Of a stretch of DNA of 64,000 nucleotides, positions 50,626 through 61,326 are shown one piece after another. The stretch lies in contig NZ_AP023439.1 of the NCBI RefSeq assembly GCF_014701095.1, positions 1,352,001 through 1,416,000 of the forward strand, given 5' to 3'. Position numbers and translations under genes: made by a program. Origin of the DNA: Streptomyces tuirus (GTDB lineage Bacteria > Actinomycetota > Actinomycetes > Streptomycetales > Streptomycetaceae). Position 1 is the first letter of the stretch; each line of letters begins with the position of its first letter. Under the pieces are notes generated by a model that did not search any database, was not told where the DNA came from, and was given only the letters and a program-made list of their open reading frames with translations.

Positions 50626-53474
50626 TGTCCTCGCTGACGTACGACCTCACGCTCGCCGGGCTCTCGGTCGGCAGTGCGGCGGCGCTGACCGGGATCGGCC
50701 TGATCGTGACGTACCGCGCGACGGGCGTGCTGAACTTCGCGCACGGCGCGATCGCGATGGTGTGCGCGTACGGCTTGCGGCAGTGCGTGGTCGAGTGGGG
50801 CTGGCCGCTGTGGCTCGGGGCGGCGGTGACGCTGCTGGTGCTGGCGCCGGGGCTGGGGGTGATCCTGGAACGGTTCGTGTTCCGGCCCCTGGCGGTCCTG
50901 GGCGGTGACCCGGCGCAGACGCTGGTGGCCTCCATCGGGGTGTTCGTGCTGCTGGTGGGCGGGGCGGCGCTGGTGTGGGGACAGGGGGCGCGGGACGACG
51001 CGCCGGTGCTGGTGCCCGACGAGCCGTGGGGGCAGCTGGCGGTGGTGCTGGTGCTGGCGGCCGGGGTCACGGCGGTGATCCGCTGGACGCGGTTCGGGCG
51101 GGAGCTGCGGGCCGTGGTCGACGACCGGCGGCTCGCGGAGCTGGGCGGCATCGACGCGGACCGGGTCGCGGCCACGGGGTGGGCGTTCGGCTCGTTCACG
51201 GCCGGTCTGACGGGTGTGCTGCTGGCGCCGTACGTGCGGCTGGACCCGTACGGTCTCTCGCTGCTCGTGATGGAGGTCGTCGCGGTCGCGGTGGCCGCGC
51301 GGATGCGGAGCCTGGCCGTCGCGGTGGTGGTGGCGCTGGGCGTCGGGGTGGCGCAGAGCCAGCTGACGCGGCTGCACCCCTCGGGCTGGGCCGAGCCGCT
51401 GCTCCAGGCGGCCGGCACGAATCTGTTCGTCGTCGCGCTGCTGGTGGCGGCCCTGGTGCTGCCGGGCGTCGGGGAGCGGGACGCGCTGCCCCGCACGGCC
51501 ATGGCCCGCGCGGCGACCCCGCCGGGCGCCTGGGTCGTGGTGCTCGTGCTGTTCCTGTTGCCGCTCGGGCTCGCCGGCCGGGACCTGCACACCTCGGTCC
51601 AGGTCCCGGCGCTGGCCGTGATCCTGCTGTCCCTGGTGGTGGTCACCGGCCGCGGCGGCCAGATCTCGCTGGGGCAGGCGGCGTACGCGGGCCTGGGCGC
51701 CCTGTTCACGGCCCTGCTGGCGGCGGGCCGCTTCCCGGGGCTGCCCGCGTTGCCGGAACTGGCCGCCCTCGCGGTGGCGGTGGTCCTGGTGGCGCCGCTC
51801 GGCCTGCTGACGGGCTGGCCGGCGATCGGCCGCCGGGGCCTGGCGCTGGCGCTGGCGACCTTCGCGGTCGGCGTGGGGGTGAGCCGGTTCGTCTTCGCCC
51901 AGCCGTACGCCACCGCGGGCCTGTCGCTGGGCCGCCCCGCGGGCTTCGACGGAGACCGGGCGTACTACCTCCTGGAGCTGCTGCTGCTCGCGGTCGCGCT
52001 GCTGGCGGCGCACACGCTGCGCCGGGGGCGCACGGGCCGGGCCCTGGCCGCCATGCGGGATCACGAGCGGGGCGCGCAGGCGGCGGGCGTCGGCGTGCCC
52101 TCCCTGAAGCTGCTGGCCTTCGTCGCGGGGGCCGCGCTGGCCGCGCTGGGCGGCGGCATGCTCGGCATGGGCCTGCGCGCGTTCGACGCCACGGCCTACG
52201 ACCCCGTGCGGGGCCTGCTGTGGTTCGCGGCGGTGGTGGTGCTGGGCGCCGACAGCACGCTCGGCGCGCTGGCCGCGGCGGCTCTTCTGGTCGGGCTGGA
52301 CGCGGGCACCCGCGGCGGCTTCGCGGCGGCCCTCATCGGCATCCTGGCGATCCTGGTGGGCCGCTTCCCCGGCGGCCCGTACGAGGCCCTGCGCACGCTG
52401 GGGGAACGGCTGCGGCCGCGCCACGCCCCGGCCCTGACGGCGGTGGGCGCCCGGACCCGCGGGAGACTGCGCCCGGCGGAGCCGGAGACGGCCCGGAGGG
52501 CCCCGGTGCCGAGCGGGGCGACGGGCGTGACACGCGGGGCGAAGGGCGCGGGAGCGGGGAGCCGTGGCGAGCTCAGGGGCGACGTGAGCGGTCCGGGCCT
52601 GCGGAGCGACGGGGACCCTACGGAACGCGGGCCGACAGGTCGCGACTCCACCCACCGGCCAAGCGACAACGGCCACCCGTCGACCGGAGGGCTCCGGAGC
52701 ACACCCGAGCCCACTTCCAGGACCCGGTCGGCCCCGGCCGGACCCGGTGATGGCGCCCCGTCGCCCACCGCCCCCTCCGCCCCCCTCCTCACCGCCCGCC
52801 ACCTCCACGCGCACTACGGCCGCTTCACCGCCCTCGACGGGGTGGATCTGGACCTCGCCCCCGGCCGGATCACCGCGGTCGTCGGGCCCAACGGGGCCGG
52901 GAAGAGCACCCTGTTCGACTGTCTGGCCGGGACGCTGCGCCCCGCGCGGGGAACGGTGCGGCTCGGCGGGCGGGACATCACCGCACTGCCCGCCCACGCC
53001 CGCACCCGGCTCGGCGTCGCCCGCACCTTCCAGCAACTGGCCGTCTTCCCCTCGCTCACCGTGGCCGAGAACGTGCGGGTGGGTGCCGAGCAGGGGCGGG
53101 TGACCGACCCGGGCGCCGTGGAGCGCGCCCTGAGGCTGCTCGGCCTCGACGGCCCCGTGCGCGCCCTGCCCGCCGCCGGGCTGCCCACCGGGACGCTGCG
53201 CCGCGTCGAACTGGCCCGGGTCCTCGCGGGCAGCCCCCGCGTCCTCCTCCTCGACGAACCCGCCGCGGGTCTCGACACCGCCGAGGTGTCCGCCCTGGCC
53301 CGGGTCCTGAAGGCCCTGGCCGCCGACGGCACGGCCCTCCTCGTCGTGGAGCACGACCTGGACCTGGTGGCCGGACTCGCCGACGTCGTGCACGTGATGA
53401 CGGCGGGCCGGATCATCGCCTCGGGCCCGCCCGGGCGCGTCCTGGACGCCCTGGAACGGGAGGCCGGCCGATGA
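50625..53474 (+). CDS. Fused Liv-type ABC importer: LivH-LivM permease plus LivG ATPase in one chain
   Basis: 949 residues from ATG 50625. Residues 1-290: LivH-type permease (LIVTYRATGVLNFAHGAIAM; VLNFAHGA is the family motif). Residues 300-600: LivM-type permease (GGQISLGQAAYAGLGALFTA). Residues 600-715: low-complexity linker. Residues 716-949: LivG ATPase with Walker A GPNGAGKST, Q-loop FQQLAVFPSL, Walker B VLLLDEPAAGLD and H-loop VEHDLDLV. The signature is degenerate: LPTGTLRRVELARV in place of LSYGQ/LSGGQ. Normally these are three separate genes. Confidence 0.9.
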   Translation: MSSLTYDLTLAGLSVGSAAALTGIGLIVTYRATGVLNFAHGAIAMVCAYGLRQCVVEWGWPLWLGAAVTLLVLAPGLGVILERFVFRPLAVLGGDPAQTLVASIGVFVLLVGGAALVWGQGARDDAPVLVPDEPWGQLAVVLVLAAGVTAVIRWTRFGRELRAVVDDRRLAELGGIDADRVAATGWAFGSFTAGLTGVLLAPYVRLDPYGLSLLVMEVVAVAVAARMRSLAVAVVVALGVGVAQSQLTRLHPSGWAEPLLQAAGTNLFVVALLVAALVLPGVGERDALPRTAMARAATPPGAWVVVLVLFLLPLGLAGRDLHTSVQVPALAVILLSLVVVTGRGGQISLGQAAYAGLGALFTALLAAGRFPGLPALPELAALAVAVVLVAPLGLLTGWPAIGRRGLALALATFAVGVGVSRFVFAQPYATAGLSLGRPAGFDGDRAYYLLELLLLAVALLAAHTLRRGRTGRALAAMRDHERGAQAAGVGVPSLKLLAFVAGAALAALGGGMLGMGLRAFDATAYDPVRGLLWFAAVVVLGADSTLGALAAAALLVGLDAGTRGGFAAALIGILAILVGRFPGGPYEALRTLGERLRPRHAPALTAVGARTRGRLRPAEPETARRAPVPSGATGVTRGAKGAGAGSRGELRGDVSGPGLRSDGDPTERGPTGRDSTHRPSDNGHPSTGGLRSTPEPTSRTRSAPAGPGDGAPSPTAPSAPLLTARHLHAHYGRFTALDGVDLDLAPGRITAVVGPNGAGKSTLFDCLAGTLRPARGTVRLGGRDITALPAHARTRLGVARTFQQLAVFPSLTVAENVRVGAEQGRVTDPGAVERALRLLGLDGPVRALPAAGLPTGTLRRVELARVLAGSPRVLLLDEPAAGLDTAEVSALARVLKALAADGTALLVVEHDLDLVAGLADVVHVMTAGRIIASGPPGRVLDALEREAGR

Positions 53475-54112
53475 CGACCGTCGCCCTGCGCCACGCGCGC
53501 GTGCGCTACGGCCCCCTGGAGGCCCTGCACGGCATCGGACTCACCGCCCCCGGCCCGGGCCTCACCGTGCTGCTCGGCCGCAACGGCTCCGGCCGCACCA
53601 CCGCCCTGCGCGCCCTGGCGGGCACGGTGCCCCTGTCGGGCGGCGCGGTGCTCTGGGACGGCGCCGACGTGACCCGCGTACCCGCCTACGAACGCGCCCG
53701 GCGGGGCATGTGCCTGGTACCGGAGCGGCAGGCCGTGTTCGGCTCGCTCACCGTGCGCGAGAACCTCGAACTCGCCGCGCGCGACCCCGCCATGGCCCTC
53801 GACGCCTACCCGCAGCTGCGGCCCCTGCTGCAGCGGCGCGCCGGCACCCTCTCCGGCGGGGAGCAGCGGATGCTCGCCCTGACCCGGGCGCTGCTCGCCC
53901 GCGCGCGCGTGGTGCTCGTGGACGAGCCCGCCCAGGGCATGTCGCCCGCGGTGGCGGCCCGGACGTACGAACTGCTGGGCGCGCTCGACGCGTGCGTGGT
54001 GGTCGCCGAGCAACGGCTGCCGCCCGCCCTGCGGGGGCGGCCCGCGATCGTCTACGAACTGCGCCGCGGGGCCGTCGTGTTCGCCGGGGAGGCCGGTGAG
54101 CTCACCCGTTGA
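53471..54112 (+). CDS. Liv-type ABC ATPase, LivF partner, with Arg in the Walker A
   Basis: 213 residues, overlapping the fused gene by four bases (ATGA). The Walker A reads LLGRNGSGRTTALRAL: the invariant Lys is Arg (codon CGC, around 53597). Signature LSGGEQRMLALTRALL and Walker B VVLVDEPAQGM are intact. Length is slightly short for LivF (usually about 235). It pairs with the LivG half of the fused protein to form a heterodimer, where each ATP site uses one partner's Walker A and the other's signature. Confidence 0.9.
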   Translation: MTTVALRHARVRYGPLEALHGIGLTAPGPGLTVLLGRNGSGRTTALRALAGTVPLSGGAVLWDGADVTRVPAYERARRGMCLVPERQAVFGSLTVRENLELAARDPAMALDAYPQLRPLLQRRAGTLSGGEQRMLALTRALLARARVVLVDEPAQGMSPAVAARTYELLGALDACVVVAEQRLPPALRGRPAIVYELRRGAVVFAGEAGELTR

Positions 54113-54193
54113 GCCGGGATGAGCCGGGACGCCGGAACCCGCCCGGTCGGTCGACCGGACGGGGCCCGTGTCCCGGCGAGGGGGAACAGCGGC

Positions 54194-55370
<1,177 letters not shown>

Positions 55371-56153
55371 GTGCCGCGCATGCTCGACGTCAGCGACGAG
55401 GTACGCGCCGAGATCGGCGACGAAGAAGCCGACCGCCTGCTCGCCGGAGAGACCGCCCCGGGCAGCTACGACTGCACGTCGTGCCGCACTCCGGGCGACT
55501 CCGAGCAGGAGCGCACCAGCACCGTCCTGTTCATCGGCGACGAGACCGCCGTCCTCGCCTTCGCCCACGCCGGCTGCCTGCCCTCGCAGGTCGTTCAGGT
55601 CACCGAGGAGCAGCTGCGGGGCGCCGTGAAGTCCATCACCGGCGAGACCGTCGACCTGGAGCCCGACAAGATGGTGCCCGAGCAGGCGGTGCTCGGCGTG
55701 ACCAGCGGGCTCGTCCTGATCGGCGGGGAGCTGCACCCGGCCCTGGTGGTGGAGCCGACGGGACCCATCGCCCGGCCCGGCACCACCGGGTCCGGCGACG
55801 ACTTCCTGCCGCTGCTCATCGAGCAGGGCTTCATGCCCCTGACCGACCTGTCCGCCGTACCGCCGGTGCTGCACGGCTGGTCGGTGCTGCTCGCCGTGGG
55901 CCAGCTGCACGCGGTGCTCCAGCCGGGCAGCAACGGCGGCCAGCCGGTGGCCTGGTGGCAGGCGCACCAGCCGCTCCAGGTGACCGACCCCTGGCGCGCG
56001 GCGGCCAACAAGCACCAGCAGGTGCTGATGTTCGCCGCGCCCGTCGGCTCGATCGGCCGCCAGCCGCGCGAGGACCTGCTGCGGGACGCGCTGGACAAGG
56101 CGGCGGCCAACGGCAAGCTGGTCGCCTCGGCGCTGCCGCTGGCCGGCACCTGA
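55371..56153 (+). CDS. Conserved-type hypothetical protein with CxxC motif
   Basis: 260 residues from GTG 55371 (GAGGGAG upstream; ATG 55380 is an alternative). It begins PRMLDVSDEVRAEIGDEEAD and contains YDCTSCRTPGDSEQERTSTV and HAGCLPSQVVQV, so two Cys pairs may bind metal. The rest is mixed alpha/beta (LIGGELHPALVVEPTGPIAR; VLHGWSVLLAVGQLHAVLQP). No membrane segments. It occurs between the Rpf gene and the der operon; I do not know its function. Confidence 0.75.
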   Translation: MPRMLDVSDEVRAEIGDEEADRLLAGETAPGSYDCTSCRTPGDSEQERTSTVLFIGDETAVLAFAHAGCLPSQVVQVTEEQLRGAVKSITGETVDLEPDKMVPEQAVLGVTSGLVLIGGELHPALVVEPTGPIARPGTTGSGDDFLPLLIEQGFMPLTDLSAVPPVLHGWSVLLAVGQLHAVLQPGSNGGQPVAWWQAHQPLQVTDPWRAAANKHQQVLMFAAPVGSIGRQPREDLLRDALDKAAANGKLVASALPLAGT

Positions 56154-56238
56154 GCCCCGCGTCACCCGCGCAGCCCGTACACCCGCGAAAGCCGTACCCG
56201 GGCCGCATCCCTTGACCCGCGGGGTCGTTTGGACATAC

Positions 56239-56628
56239 GTGCACGCATACGACGTTCCCCGCCGCCACTCCTTCTCGCCGATCCCGTCCGCGCGATCGGC
56301 TCAGGACACCCAGGGCGGCCCATCGGCCACGCCGATCTACGACGCGCTCTACGCCGAGTACGTCAAGTCCTTCCGCGCACTGCCCGGCGACCGCAGCGGC
56401 GAGGAGAAGCTGGGCTTCACCGCCTTCGGGAACGCCCCGCACGGTTCGGGCTCGTACGGGGGCACGTACGGCGGCTCGTACAGTGCCTACAGCGCGGGCG
56501 CCCAGAGCGCCCGCCATGCCGCCGGGCAGCAGCCGCAGTGGCAGCGCGTCGGCACCATCGGCTCGCCCGGCACGGGGATGCACTACGTACCCGCCGGGCT
56601 GCCGCCGGGGCGGCGCGGCGGCGTCTGA
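56239..56628 (+). CDS. Small hypothetical protein, Gly/Ser/Tyr-rich
   Basis: 129 residues if GTG 56239 is the start (VHAYDVPRRHSFSPIPSARS), which I prefer because upstream codons show no family-like sequence; there is no strong Shine-Dalgarno. It has a conserved-looking block PIYDALYAEYVKSFRALPGD, RSGEEKLGFTAFGNAP, a repeat-like SGSYGGTYGGSYSAYSAG and the end WQRVGTIGSPGTGMHYVPAG. I recall similar Streptomyces proteins beside der; function unknown. Confidence 0.65.
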   Translation: MHAYDVPRRHSFSPIPSARSAQDTQGGPSATPIYDALYAEYVKSFRALPGDRSGEEKLGFTAFGNAPHGSGSYGGTYGGSYSAYSAGAQSARHAAGQQPQWQRVGTIGSPGTGMHYVPAGLPPGRRGGV

Positions 56629-56639
56629 GCGAGCACCGG

Positions 56640-56682
56640 ACACCGGAAAGGGCGGCCCCGCCGGGGCCGCCCTTTCCGGTGT
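56640..56682. terminator. Strong bidirectional terminator between the hypothetical gene and der
   Basis: A 20-bp perfect stem with a GCC loop: left arm 56640-56659 (ACACCGGAAAGGGCGGCCCC) and right arm 56663-56682 (GGGGCCGCCCTTTCCGGTGT). It sits between the converging genes, 12 bases after one stop and 8 before the other. Confidence 0.93.
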
Positions 56683-56689
56683 TCTCGCG

Positions 56690-58183
56690 CTACTTCTTCT
56701 TGCCGCGCTTCTCGCGCACCCGCACGGAGATGTGGATCGGCGTCCCCTCGAAGCCGAACTCCTCGCGCAGGCGGCGCTCGATGAAGCGCCGGTAGCCCGC
56801 CTCGATGAAGCCGGAGGCGAACAGCACGAACCGCGGCGGCTTGGTGCCCGCCTGCGTGCCGAACAGGATGCGCGGCTGCTTGCCACCCCGGACCGGGTGC
56901 GGGTGGGCGGCGACGAGCTCACCGAGGAAGGCGTTCAGCCGGCCCGTCGGGACCCGGGTCTCCCAGCCCGCCAGGGCCGTCTCGATCGCCGGGACCAGCT
57001 TCTCCATGTGCCGCCCGGTGCGCGCCGAGACGTTGACCCGCGGCGCCCAGGTCACCTGGCCGAGCTCGGTCTCGATCTCCCGCTCCAGGTAGTAGCGGCG
57101 CTCCTCGTCGAGGGTGTCCCACTTGTTGTAGGCGAGGACGATCGCGCGGCCCGCCTCGACGGCCATGGTGACGATCCGCTGGTCCTGCACCGAGATGGAC
57201 TCGGAGCCGTCGATCAGGATGACCGCGACCTCCGCCTTCTCGACGGCGGCCGCCGTGCGCAGCGAGGCGTAGTAGTCGGCGCCCTGCTGGAGGTGGACGC
57301 GCTTGCGGATGCCCGCCGTGTCGACGAACTTCCAGGTGACGCCGCCGAGTTCGATCAGCTCGTCGACCGGGTCACGGGTGGTGCCCGCCAGCTCGTTGAC
57401 GACGACGCGCTCCTCGCCCGCCACCTTGTTCAGCAGCGAGGACTTGCCGACGTTCGGGCGTCCGATGAGGGCGATGCGGCGCGGGCCGCCGATGCCGCCC
57501 CCGCCGAACGTCTCGCGCGGCGCCTCGGGGAGCACCTCGAGAACCTGGTCGAGCATGTCGCCGGTGCCGCGGCCGTGCAGCGCGGAGACCGGATGCGGCT
57601 CCCCCAGGCCCAGCGACCACAGGTAGGAGGCGTCGGCCTCGCCGCTCGGGCCGTCCACCTTGTTGGCGCACAGCACGACCGGCTTGCCGGCCTTGCGCAG
57701 CAGCCGGACGACGGCCTCGTCGGTGTCGGTGGCGCCGACCTTGGAGTCGACGACGAAGACGACCGCGTCGGCGGCCTCGATGGCGTACTCGGCCTGGGCG
57801 GCGACGGAGGCGTCGATACCGAGGACGTCCTGCTCCCAGCCGCCGGTGTCGACGACCTTGAAGCGGCGGCCGGCCCACTCGGCCTCGTAGGTGACGCGGT
57901 CGCGGGTGACGCCGGGCTTGTCCTCGACGACGGCCTCGCGGCGCCCGATGATGCGGTTCACCAGAGTCGACTTGCCGACATTGGGGCGGCCGACGACGGC
58001 GAGCACGGGCAGCGGGCCGTGGCCCGCGGCCTCGATGGCGCCCTCGACGTCCTCGAGGTCGAAGCCCTCCTCCGCGGCGAGCTCCATGAACTCCGCGAAC
58101 TCGGCGTCGCCGAGCGCCCCGTGGTCATGCTCGTGCGCGCCCTCGGACGCGTCCGAGCCGTCGGGCTGGATGTGGTCGTTCAT
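56690..58183 (-). CDS. der: Ribosome-assembly GTPase Der (EngA)
   Basis: 497 residues from ATG 58183. Two tandem G domains: G1 [16 protein letters not shown] and [17 protein letters not shown]3 DTGGWEQD and DTAGIRKR, G4 NKVDG and NKWD. The C-terminal KH-like domain ends the protein ([20 protein letters not shown]). An acidic N-terminal extension of about 55 residues ([20 protein letters not shown]) is usual in actinobacteria. It acts in 50S subunit maturation. It is the last gene of the aroH-tyrA-cmk-plsC-der run. Confidence 0.98.
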   Translation of the reverse strand: MNDHIQPDGSDASEGAHEHDHGALGDAEFAEFMELAAEEGFDLEDVEGAIEAAGHGPLPVLAVVGRPNVGKSTLVNRIIGRREAVVEDKPGVTRDRVTYEAEWAGRRFKVVDTGGWEQDVLGIDASVAAQAEYAIEAADAVVFVVDSKVGATDTDEAVVRLLRKAGKPVVLCANKVDGPSGEADASYLWSLGLGEPHPVSALHGRGTGDMLDQVLEVLPEAPRETFGGGGIGGPRRIALIGRPNVGKSSLLNKVAGEERVVVNELAGTTRDPVDELIELGGVTWKFVDTAGIRKRVHLQQGADYYASLRTAAAVEKAEVAVILIDGSESISVQDQRIVTMAVEAGRAIVLAYNKWDTLDEERRYYLEREIETELGQVTWAPRVNVSARTGRHMEKLVPAIETALAGWETRVPTGRLNAFLGELVAAHPHPVRGGKQPRILFGTQAGTKPPRFVLFASGFIEAGYRRFIERRLREEFGFEGTPIHISVRVREKRGKKK

Positions 58184-58260
58184 GAAGTCCGTACCTCGTC
58201 GTTCATCGTGGTGGTCGGTGGAGTACCCGCTGTTCCGGGTGGTCCACTACTCAGTGTCGT

Positions 58261-58908
58261 CTAGCGCCCGGTGAGGCGCCTGGCGTTTTCCAGGTGGGCC
58301 GCGAGCTGCTTCTGGATGCGCCCGGTCGCCTCGTCCAGCGCCTTGCGCGTCCGGCGGCCGCTGCCGTCGCCTGCCTCGAAGGGCTCTCCGAAGACGACGT
58401 CGACGCGGGAGCGCAGCGGAGGCAGCGCCTTTATCAACCGTCCGGGCCTGCCGGAACTTCCCAGTACGGCCACCGGGACGATCGGAGCGCCGCTGCGCAC
58501 CGCGAAGTACGCGAGCCCGGCGCGCAGCGAAGCGAAGTCGCCCTCGCCCCGGGTGCCCTCGGGGAAGATGCCGAGCACGCCGCCGTCGGCCAGGACGCCG
58601 AGTGCCTGGGTGATCGCCGTGCGGTCGGTGGTGTCGCGGTCGACCTTGACCTGCCCGATGCCGAGCAGGAAGGGGTCCAGCGGTCCGATGAACGCTTCCT
58701 TCTTGATCAGGAAGTGGGTCGGCCGGGGCGCCACCCCCATGACCATCGGACCGTCGATGTTGTGGGAGTGGTTGACCGCGAAGATCACCGGGCCGCTCGC
58801 GGGCACCCGCCAGGCGCCGAGCACGCGCGGCTTCCACAGCCCGTACATCAGGCCGACGCCGATACGCCGCCCGACCTCGGCACCCCGCGCCGAAGGCAGC
58901 TCGGTCAC
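58261..58908 (-). CDS. plsC: 1-acyl-sn-glycerol-3-phosphate acyltransferase (PlsC family)
   Basis: 215 residues from GTG 58908, overlapping the cmk stop (GTGA). Acyltransferase block 1 VIFAVNHSHNIDGPMVMG (the H-x4-D catalytic pair), block 2 GIGQVKVDRDTTDRTAI, block 3 LGIFPEGTRGEGDFA and block 4 APIVPVAVLGS. It makes phosphatidic acid from lysophosphatidic acid at the inner membrane face. The association with cmk and der is well conserved in actinobacteria. A start further upstream has no support. Confidence 0.94.
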   Translation of the reverse strand: MTELPSARGAEVGRRIGVGLMYGLWKPRVLGAWRVPASGPVIFAVNHSHNIDGPMVMGVAPRPTHFLIKKEAFIGPLDPFLLGIGQVKVDRDTTDRTAITQALGVLADGGVLGIFPEGTRGEGDFASLRAGLAYFAVRSGAPIVPVAVLGSSGRPGRLIKALPPLRSRVDVVFGEPFEAGDGSGRRTRKALDEATGRIQKQLAAHLENARRLTGR

Positions 58909-59585
58909 TTTCCGGCCCGCTTCTCCTCGACGAGGGTGACGACGCACTCGATGACCTGGGCCAGCGTGAGCTCGGTGGTGTCCACCTCGACGGCGTCGTC
59001 CGCCTTGGCGAGCGGGGATGCCTTGCGGCTGGAGTCGGCGGCGTCCCGCTTGATCAGGGCCTCGCGGGTGGAGTGGACGTCGGAGCCCTTCAGCTCGCCG
59101 CTGCGGCGGGCGGCACGGGCCTCCGGGGAGGCGGTGAGGAAGATCTTGAGGTCGGCGTCGGGCAGCACGGTCGTGCCGATGTCCCGGCCCTCGACGACGA
59201 TGCCCAGTGCGGCGGAGGCGGCGATCGAGCGCTGCAGCTCGGTGATCCGGGTGCGCACCTCGGGCACCGCGCTGACCGCGCTGACCTTGGAGGAGACCTC
59301 CTGGGTGCGGATCGGACCGGCGACGTCCACGCCGTCGACCGTGATGGTCGGGTCCCGCGGGTCGGTACCCGAGACGATCTCGGGCTTGCCCGCGGCGGCG
59401 GCGACGGCGGACGGGTCGTCTATGTCGATGCCGTTGCTCACCATCCACCAGGTGATCGCCCGGTACTGGGCGCCCGTGTCCAGGTAGCTCAGCCCGAGCT
59501 GGGCCGCCACGGCCTTCGAGGTGCTCGACTTGCCGGTGCCGGCGGGGCCGTCGATGGCGACAATCACTGGCGTGGCGCTTTCCAC
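58905..59585 (-). CDS. cmk: Cytidylate kinase
   Basis: 226 residues from ATG 59585. P-loop AIDGPAGTGKSSTSKAVA, CMP-binding region YLDTGAQYRAITWWMVSNGI, IVVEGRDIGTTVLPDADLKI and the LID region with ASPEARAARRSGE. Normal size for bacterial Cmk. It phosphorylates CMP/dCMP for nucleotide salvage. It is coupled by a four-base overlap to plsC and follows tyrA by 117 bases. Confidence 0.98.
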   Translation of the reverse strand: MESATPVIVAIDGPAGTGKSSTSKAVAAQLGLSYLDTGAQYRAITWWMVSNGIDIDDPSAVAAAAGKPEIVSGTDPRDPTITVDGVDVAGPIRTQEVSSKVSAVSAVPEVRTRITELQRSIAASAALGIVVEGRDIGTTVLPDADLKIFLTASPEARAARRSGELKGSDVHSTREALIKRDAADSSRKASPLAKADDAVEVDTTELTLAQVIECVVTLVEEKRAGK

Positions 59586-59702
59586 AGTGGGGACCTTCCT
59601 GGACCGGGCTCGGCGGGGGTGAGGGCGCGAGTGCCCCGCACAAGGTTACTGGGTTCGCGTCACTCGTCCGGCCGCGCGTCGGCCGGCCCCCTGTGGCCCG
59701 CC

Positions 59703-60788
59703 CTACTGCCGGAGCGCCCAGCCCCTCTCCCGCAGCGCGGCGCTCAGCACCGGGGCCGCCTTCGGCTCCACCATCAGCTGCACCAGACCGGCCTGCTGCC
59801 CCGTGGCGTGTTCGATCCGTACGTCCTCGATGTTGACGCCGGCCAGGCCCGCGTCGGCGAAGATCCGGGCCAGCTGTCCGGGCTGGTCGTCGATGAGCAC
59901 GGCCACGACCTCGTAGGCCCGGGGCGCGGACCCGTGCTTGCCGGGGACGCGGACCTGCCCGGCGTTGCCGCGCCGCAGCACGTCCTCGATCCCGCCGGCG
60001 CCCTCGCGGCGCTTGTGGTCGTCGGAGGACTGCAGGGCGCGCAGGGCCCGCACGGTCTCCTCCAGGTCGGCGGCGACGTCCGTGAGCAGGTCGGCGACCG
60101 GCGCGGGGTTCGCGGAGAGGATGTCGATCCACATCCGGGGGTCGGAGGCGGCGATCCGCGTCACGTCCCGGATGCCCTGGCCGCACAGCCGTACGGCGGA
60201 CTCCTCGGCGTGCTCCAGCCGCGCGGCGACCAGGCTGGAGACCAGGTGGGGCATGTGGGAGACGAGGGCGACGGCACGGTCGTGGGCGTCGGCGTCCATG
60301 ACGACCGGCACGGCCCGGCAGTGCGAGACCAGCTCGAGGGCGAGGTTCAGCACCTCGGTGTCGGTGTCCCGGGTCGGGGTCAGCACCCAGGGCCGGCCCT
60401 CGAAGAGGTCGCCGGTCGCGGCCAGCGGGCCGGACTTCTCCCGGCCCGACATGGGGTGGGAGCCGATGTAGGCGGACAGGTCGAGGCCGCGTGCCTCCAG
60501 CTCGCGGCGCGGCCCGCCCTTGACGCTGGCGACGTCGAGGTAGCCGCGTCCCGCGCCGCGGCTGATGGCGTCGGTGAGCACGTCCGCCACGTGGGCGGGC
60601 GGGGCGGCGACGATGACGAGGTCGACGGGTCCGTCGGGGGTCTCGTCCGTGCCGGCGCCGAGGGCGGCCGCCGTCCGGGCCTGCTCGGGGTCCGGGTCGG
60701 CGAGGTGCACGGTGACGCCGCGCTGGGACAGGGCCAGGGCGGCGGACGTCCCGATCAGGCCGGTGCCGATGACGAGTGCGGTCCTCAC
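59703..60788 (-). CDS. tyrA: Prephenate dehydrogenase with ACT domain
   Basis: 361 residues from GTG/ATG near 60788 (RTALVIGTGLIGTSAALALS). Rossmann NAD(P)-binding GTGLIGTS, catalytic-site YIGSHPMSGREKSGP and WVLTPTRDTD, all-alpha dimerisation domain, and a C-terminal ACT domain (EVVAVLIDDQPGQLARIFAD) for tyrosine feedback. It makes 4-hydroxyphenylpyruvate in tyrosine synthesis. The stop of aroH lies in the first codons (overlap four bases), so the two are coupled. Confidence 0.97.
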   Translation of the reverse strand: MRTALVIGTGLIGTSAALALSQRGVTVHLADPDPEQARTAAALGAGTDETPDGPVDLVIVAAPPAHVADVLTDAISRGAGRGYLDVASVKGGPRRELEARGLDLSAYIGSHPMSGREKSGPLAATGDLFEGRPWVLTPTRDTDTEVLNLALELVSHCRAVPVVMDADAHDRAVALVSHMPHLVSSLVAARLEHAEESAVRLCGQGIRDVTRIAASDPRMWIDILSANPAPVADLLTDVAADLEETVRALRALQSSDDHKRREGAGGIEDVLRRGNAGQVRVPGKHGSAPRAYEVVAVLIDDQPGQLARIFADAGLAGVNIEDVRIEHATGQQAGLVQLMVEPKAAPVLSAALRERGWALRQ

Positions 60789-61147
60789 TGGGCGATGTCC
60801 TTGCGCAGGGCGGCCGCGGCGCCGAGGTAGACGTGGGCGATGTCGGCGCGGGGCCGGTCGGACTCGACGTGCGCGAGGACCCGGACGACCCGCGGCATGG
60901 CGCCTTCGATGTCCAGCTCCTGGGCGCAGATCAGCGGCACGTCGACGATGCCCAGCTTGCGGGCGGCGGCGGCCGGGAAGTCGCTGTGCAGGTCGGGCGT
61001 GGCCGTGAACCAGATGCTGATCAGATCGTCGGCGGCGAGATCGTTGCGCTCCAGGATCTCCGTGAGCAGGGCTCCGACCTGCTCGTCCATGTGCCCGGCC
61101 TCGTCCCGTTCGAGTTGGACGGCGCCCCGGACCGCTCGTACCGCCAC
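60785..61147 (-). CDS. aroH: Chorismate mutase, AroH class
   Basis: 120 residues from GTG 61147 (AGGAGC upstream). AroH-fold features: VRAVRGAVQLERDEAGHMDE, LLTEILERNDLAADDLISIW, FTATPDLHSDFPAAAARKLG, VPLICAQELDIEGAMPRVVR with the conserved Glu-Ile/Asp region, and HVYLGAAAALRKD. It is the trimeric pseudo-barrel type rather than the AroQ type. It feeds prephenate to the TyrA encoded next. Confidence 0.97.
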   Translation of the reverse strand: MAVRAVRGAVQLERDEAGHMDEQVGALLTEILERNDLAADDLISIWFTATPDLHSDFPAAAARKLGIVDVPLICAQELDIEGAMPRVVRVLAHVESDRPRADIAHVYLGAAAALRKDIAQ

Positions 61148-61326
61148 GGCGATGCTCCTTGCTGACGTGCGTGTCGCTCTACGTCCGACCAGCCTAGTCA
61201 GCCCGGACCACCCGGGTGCGCGTCGCCCGCCCGGTGAGACGCCAGGATCGGCACCTTTGGGTAAGTTCGGTGCCAAGATGCTTCAAATCCCGGTTTACCC
61301 CTCTTCGGCACTTTCGGAGTGACGAC

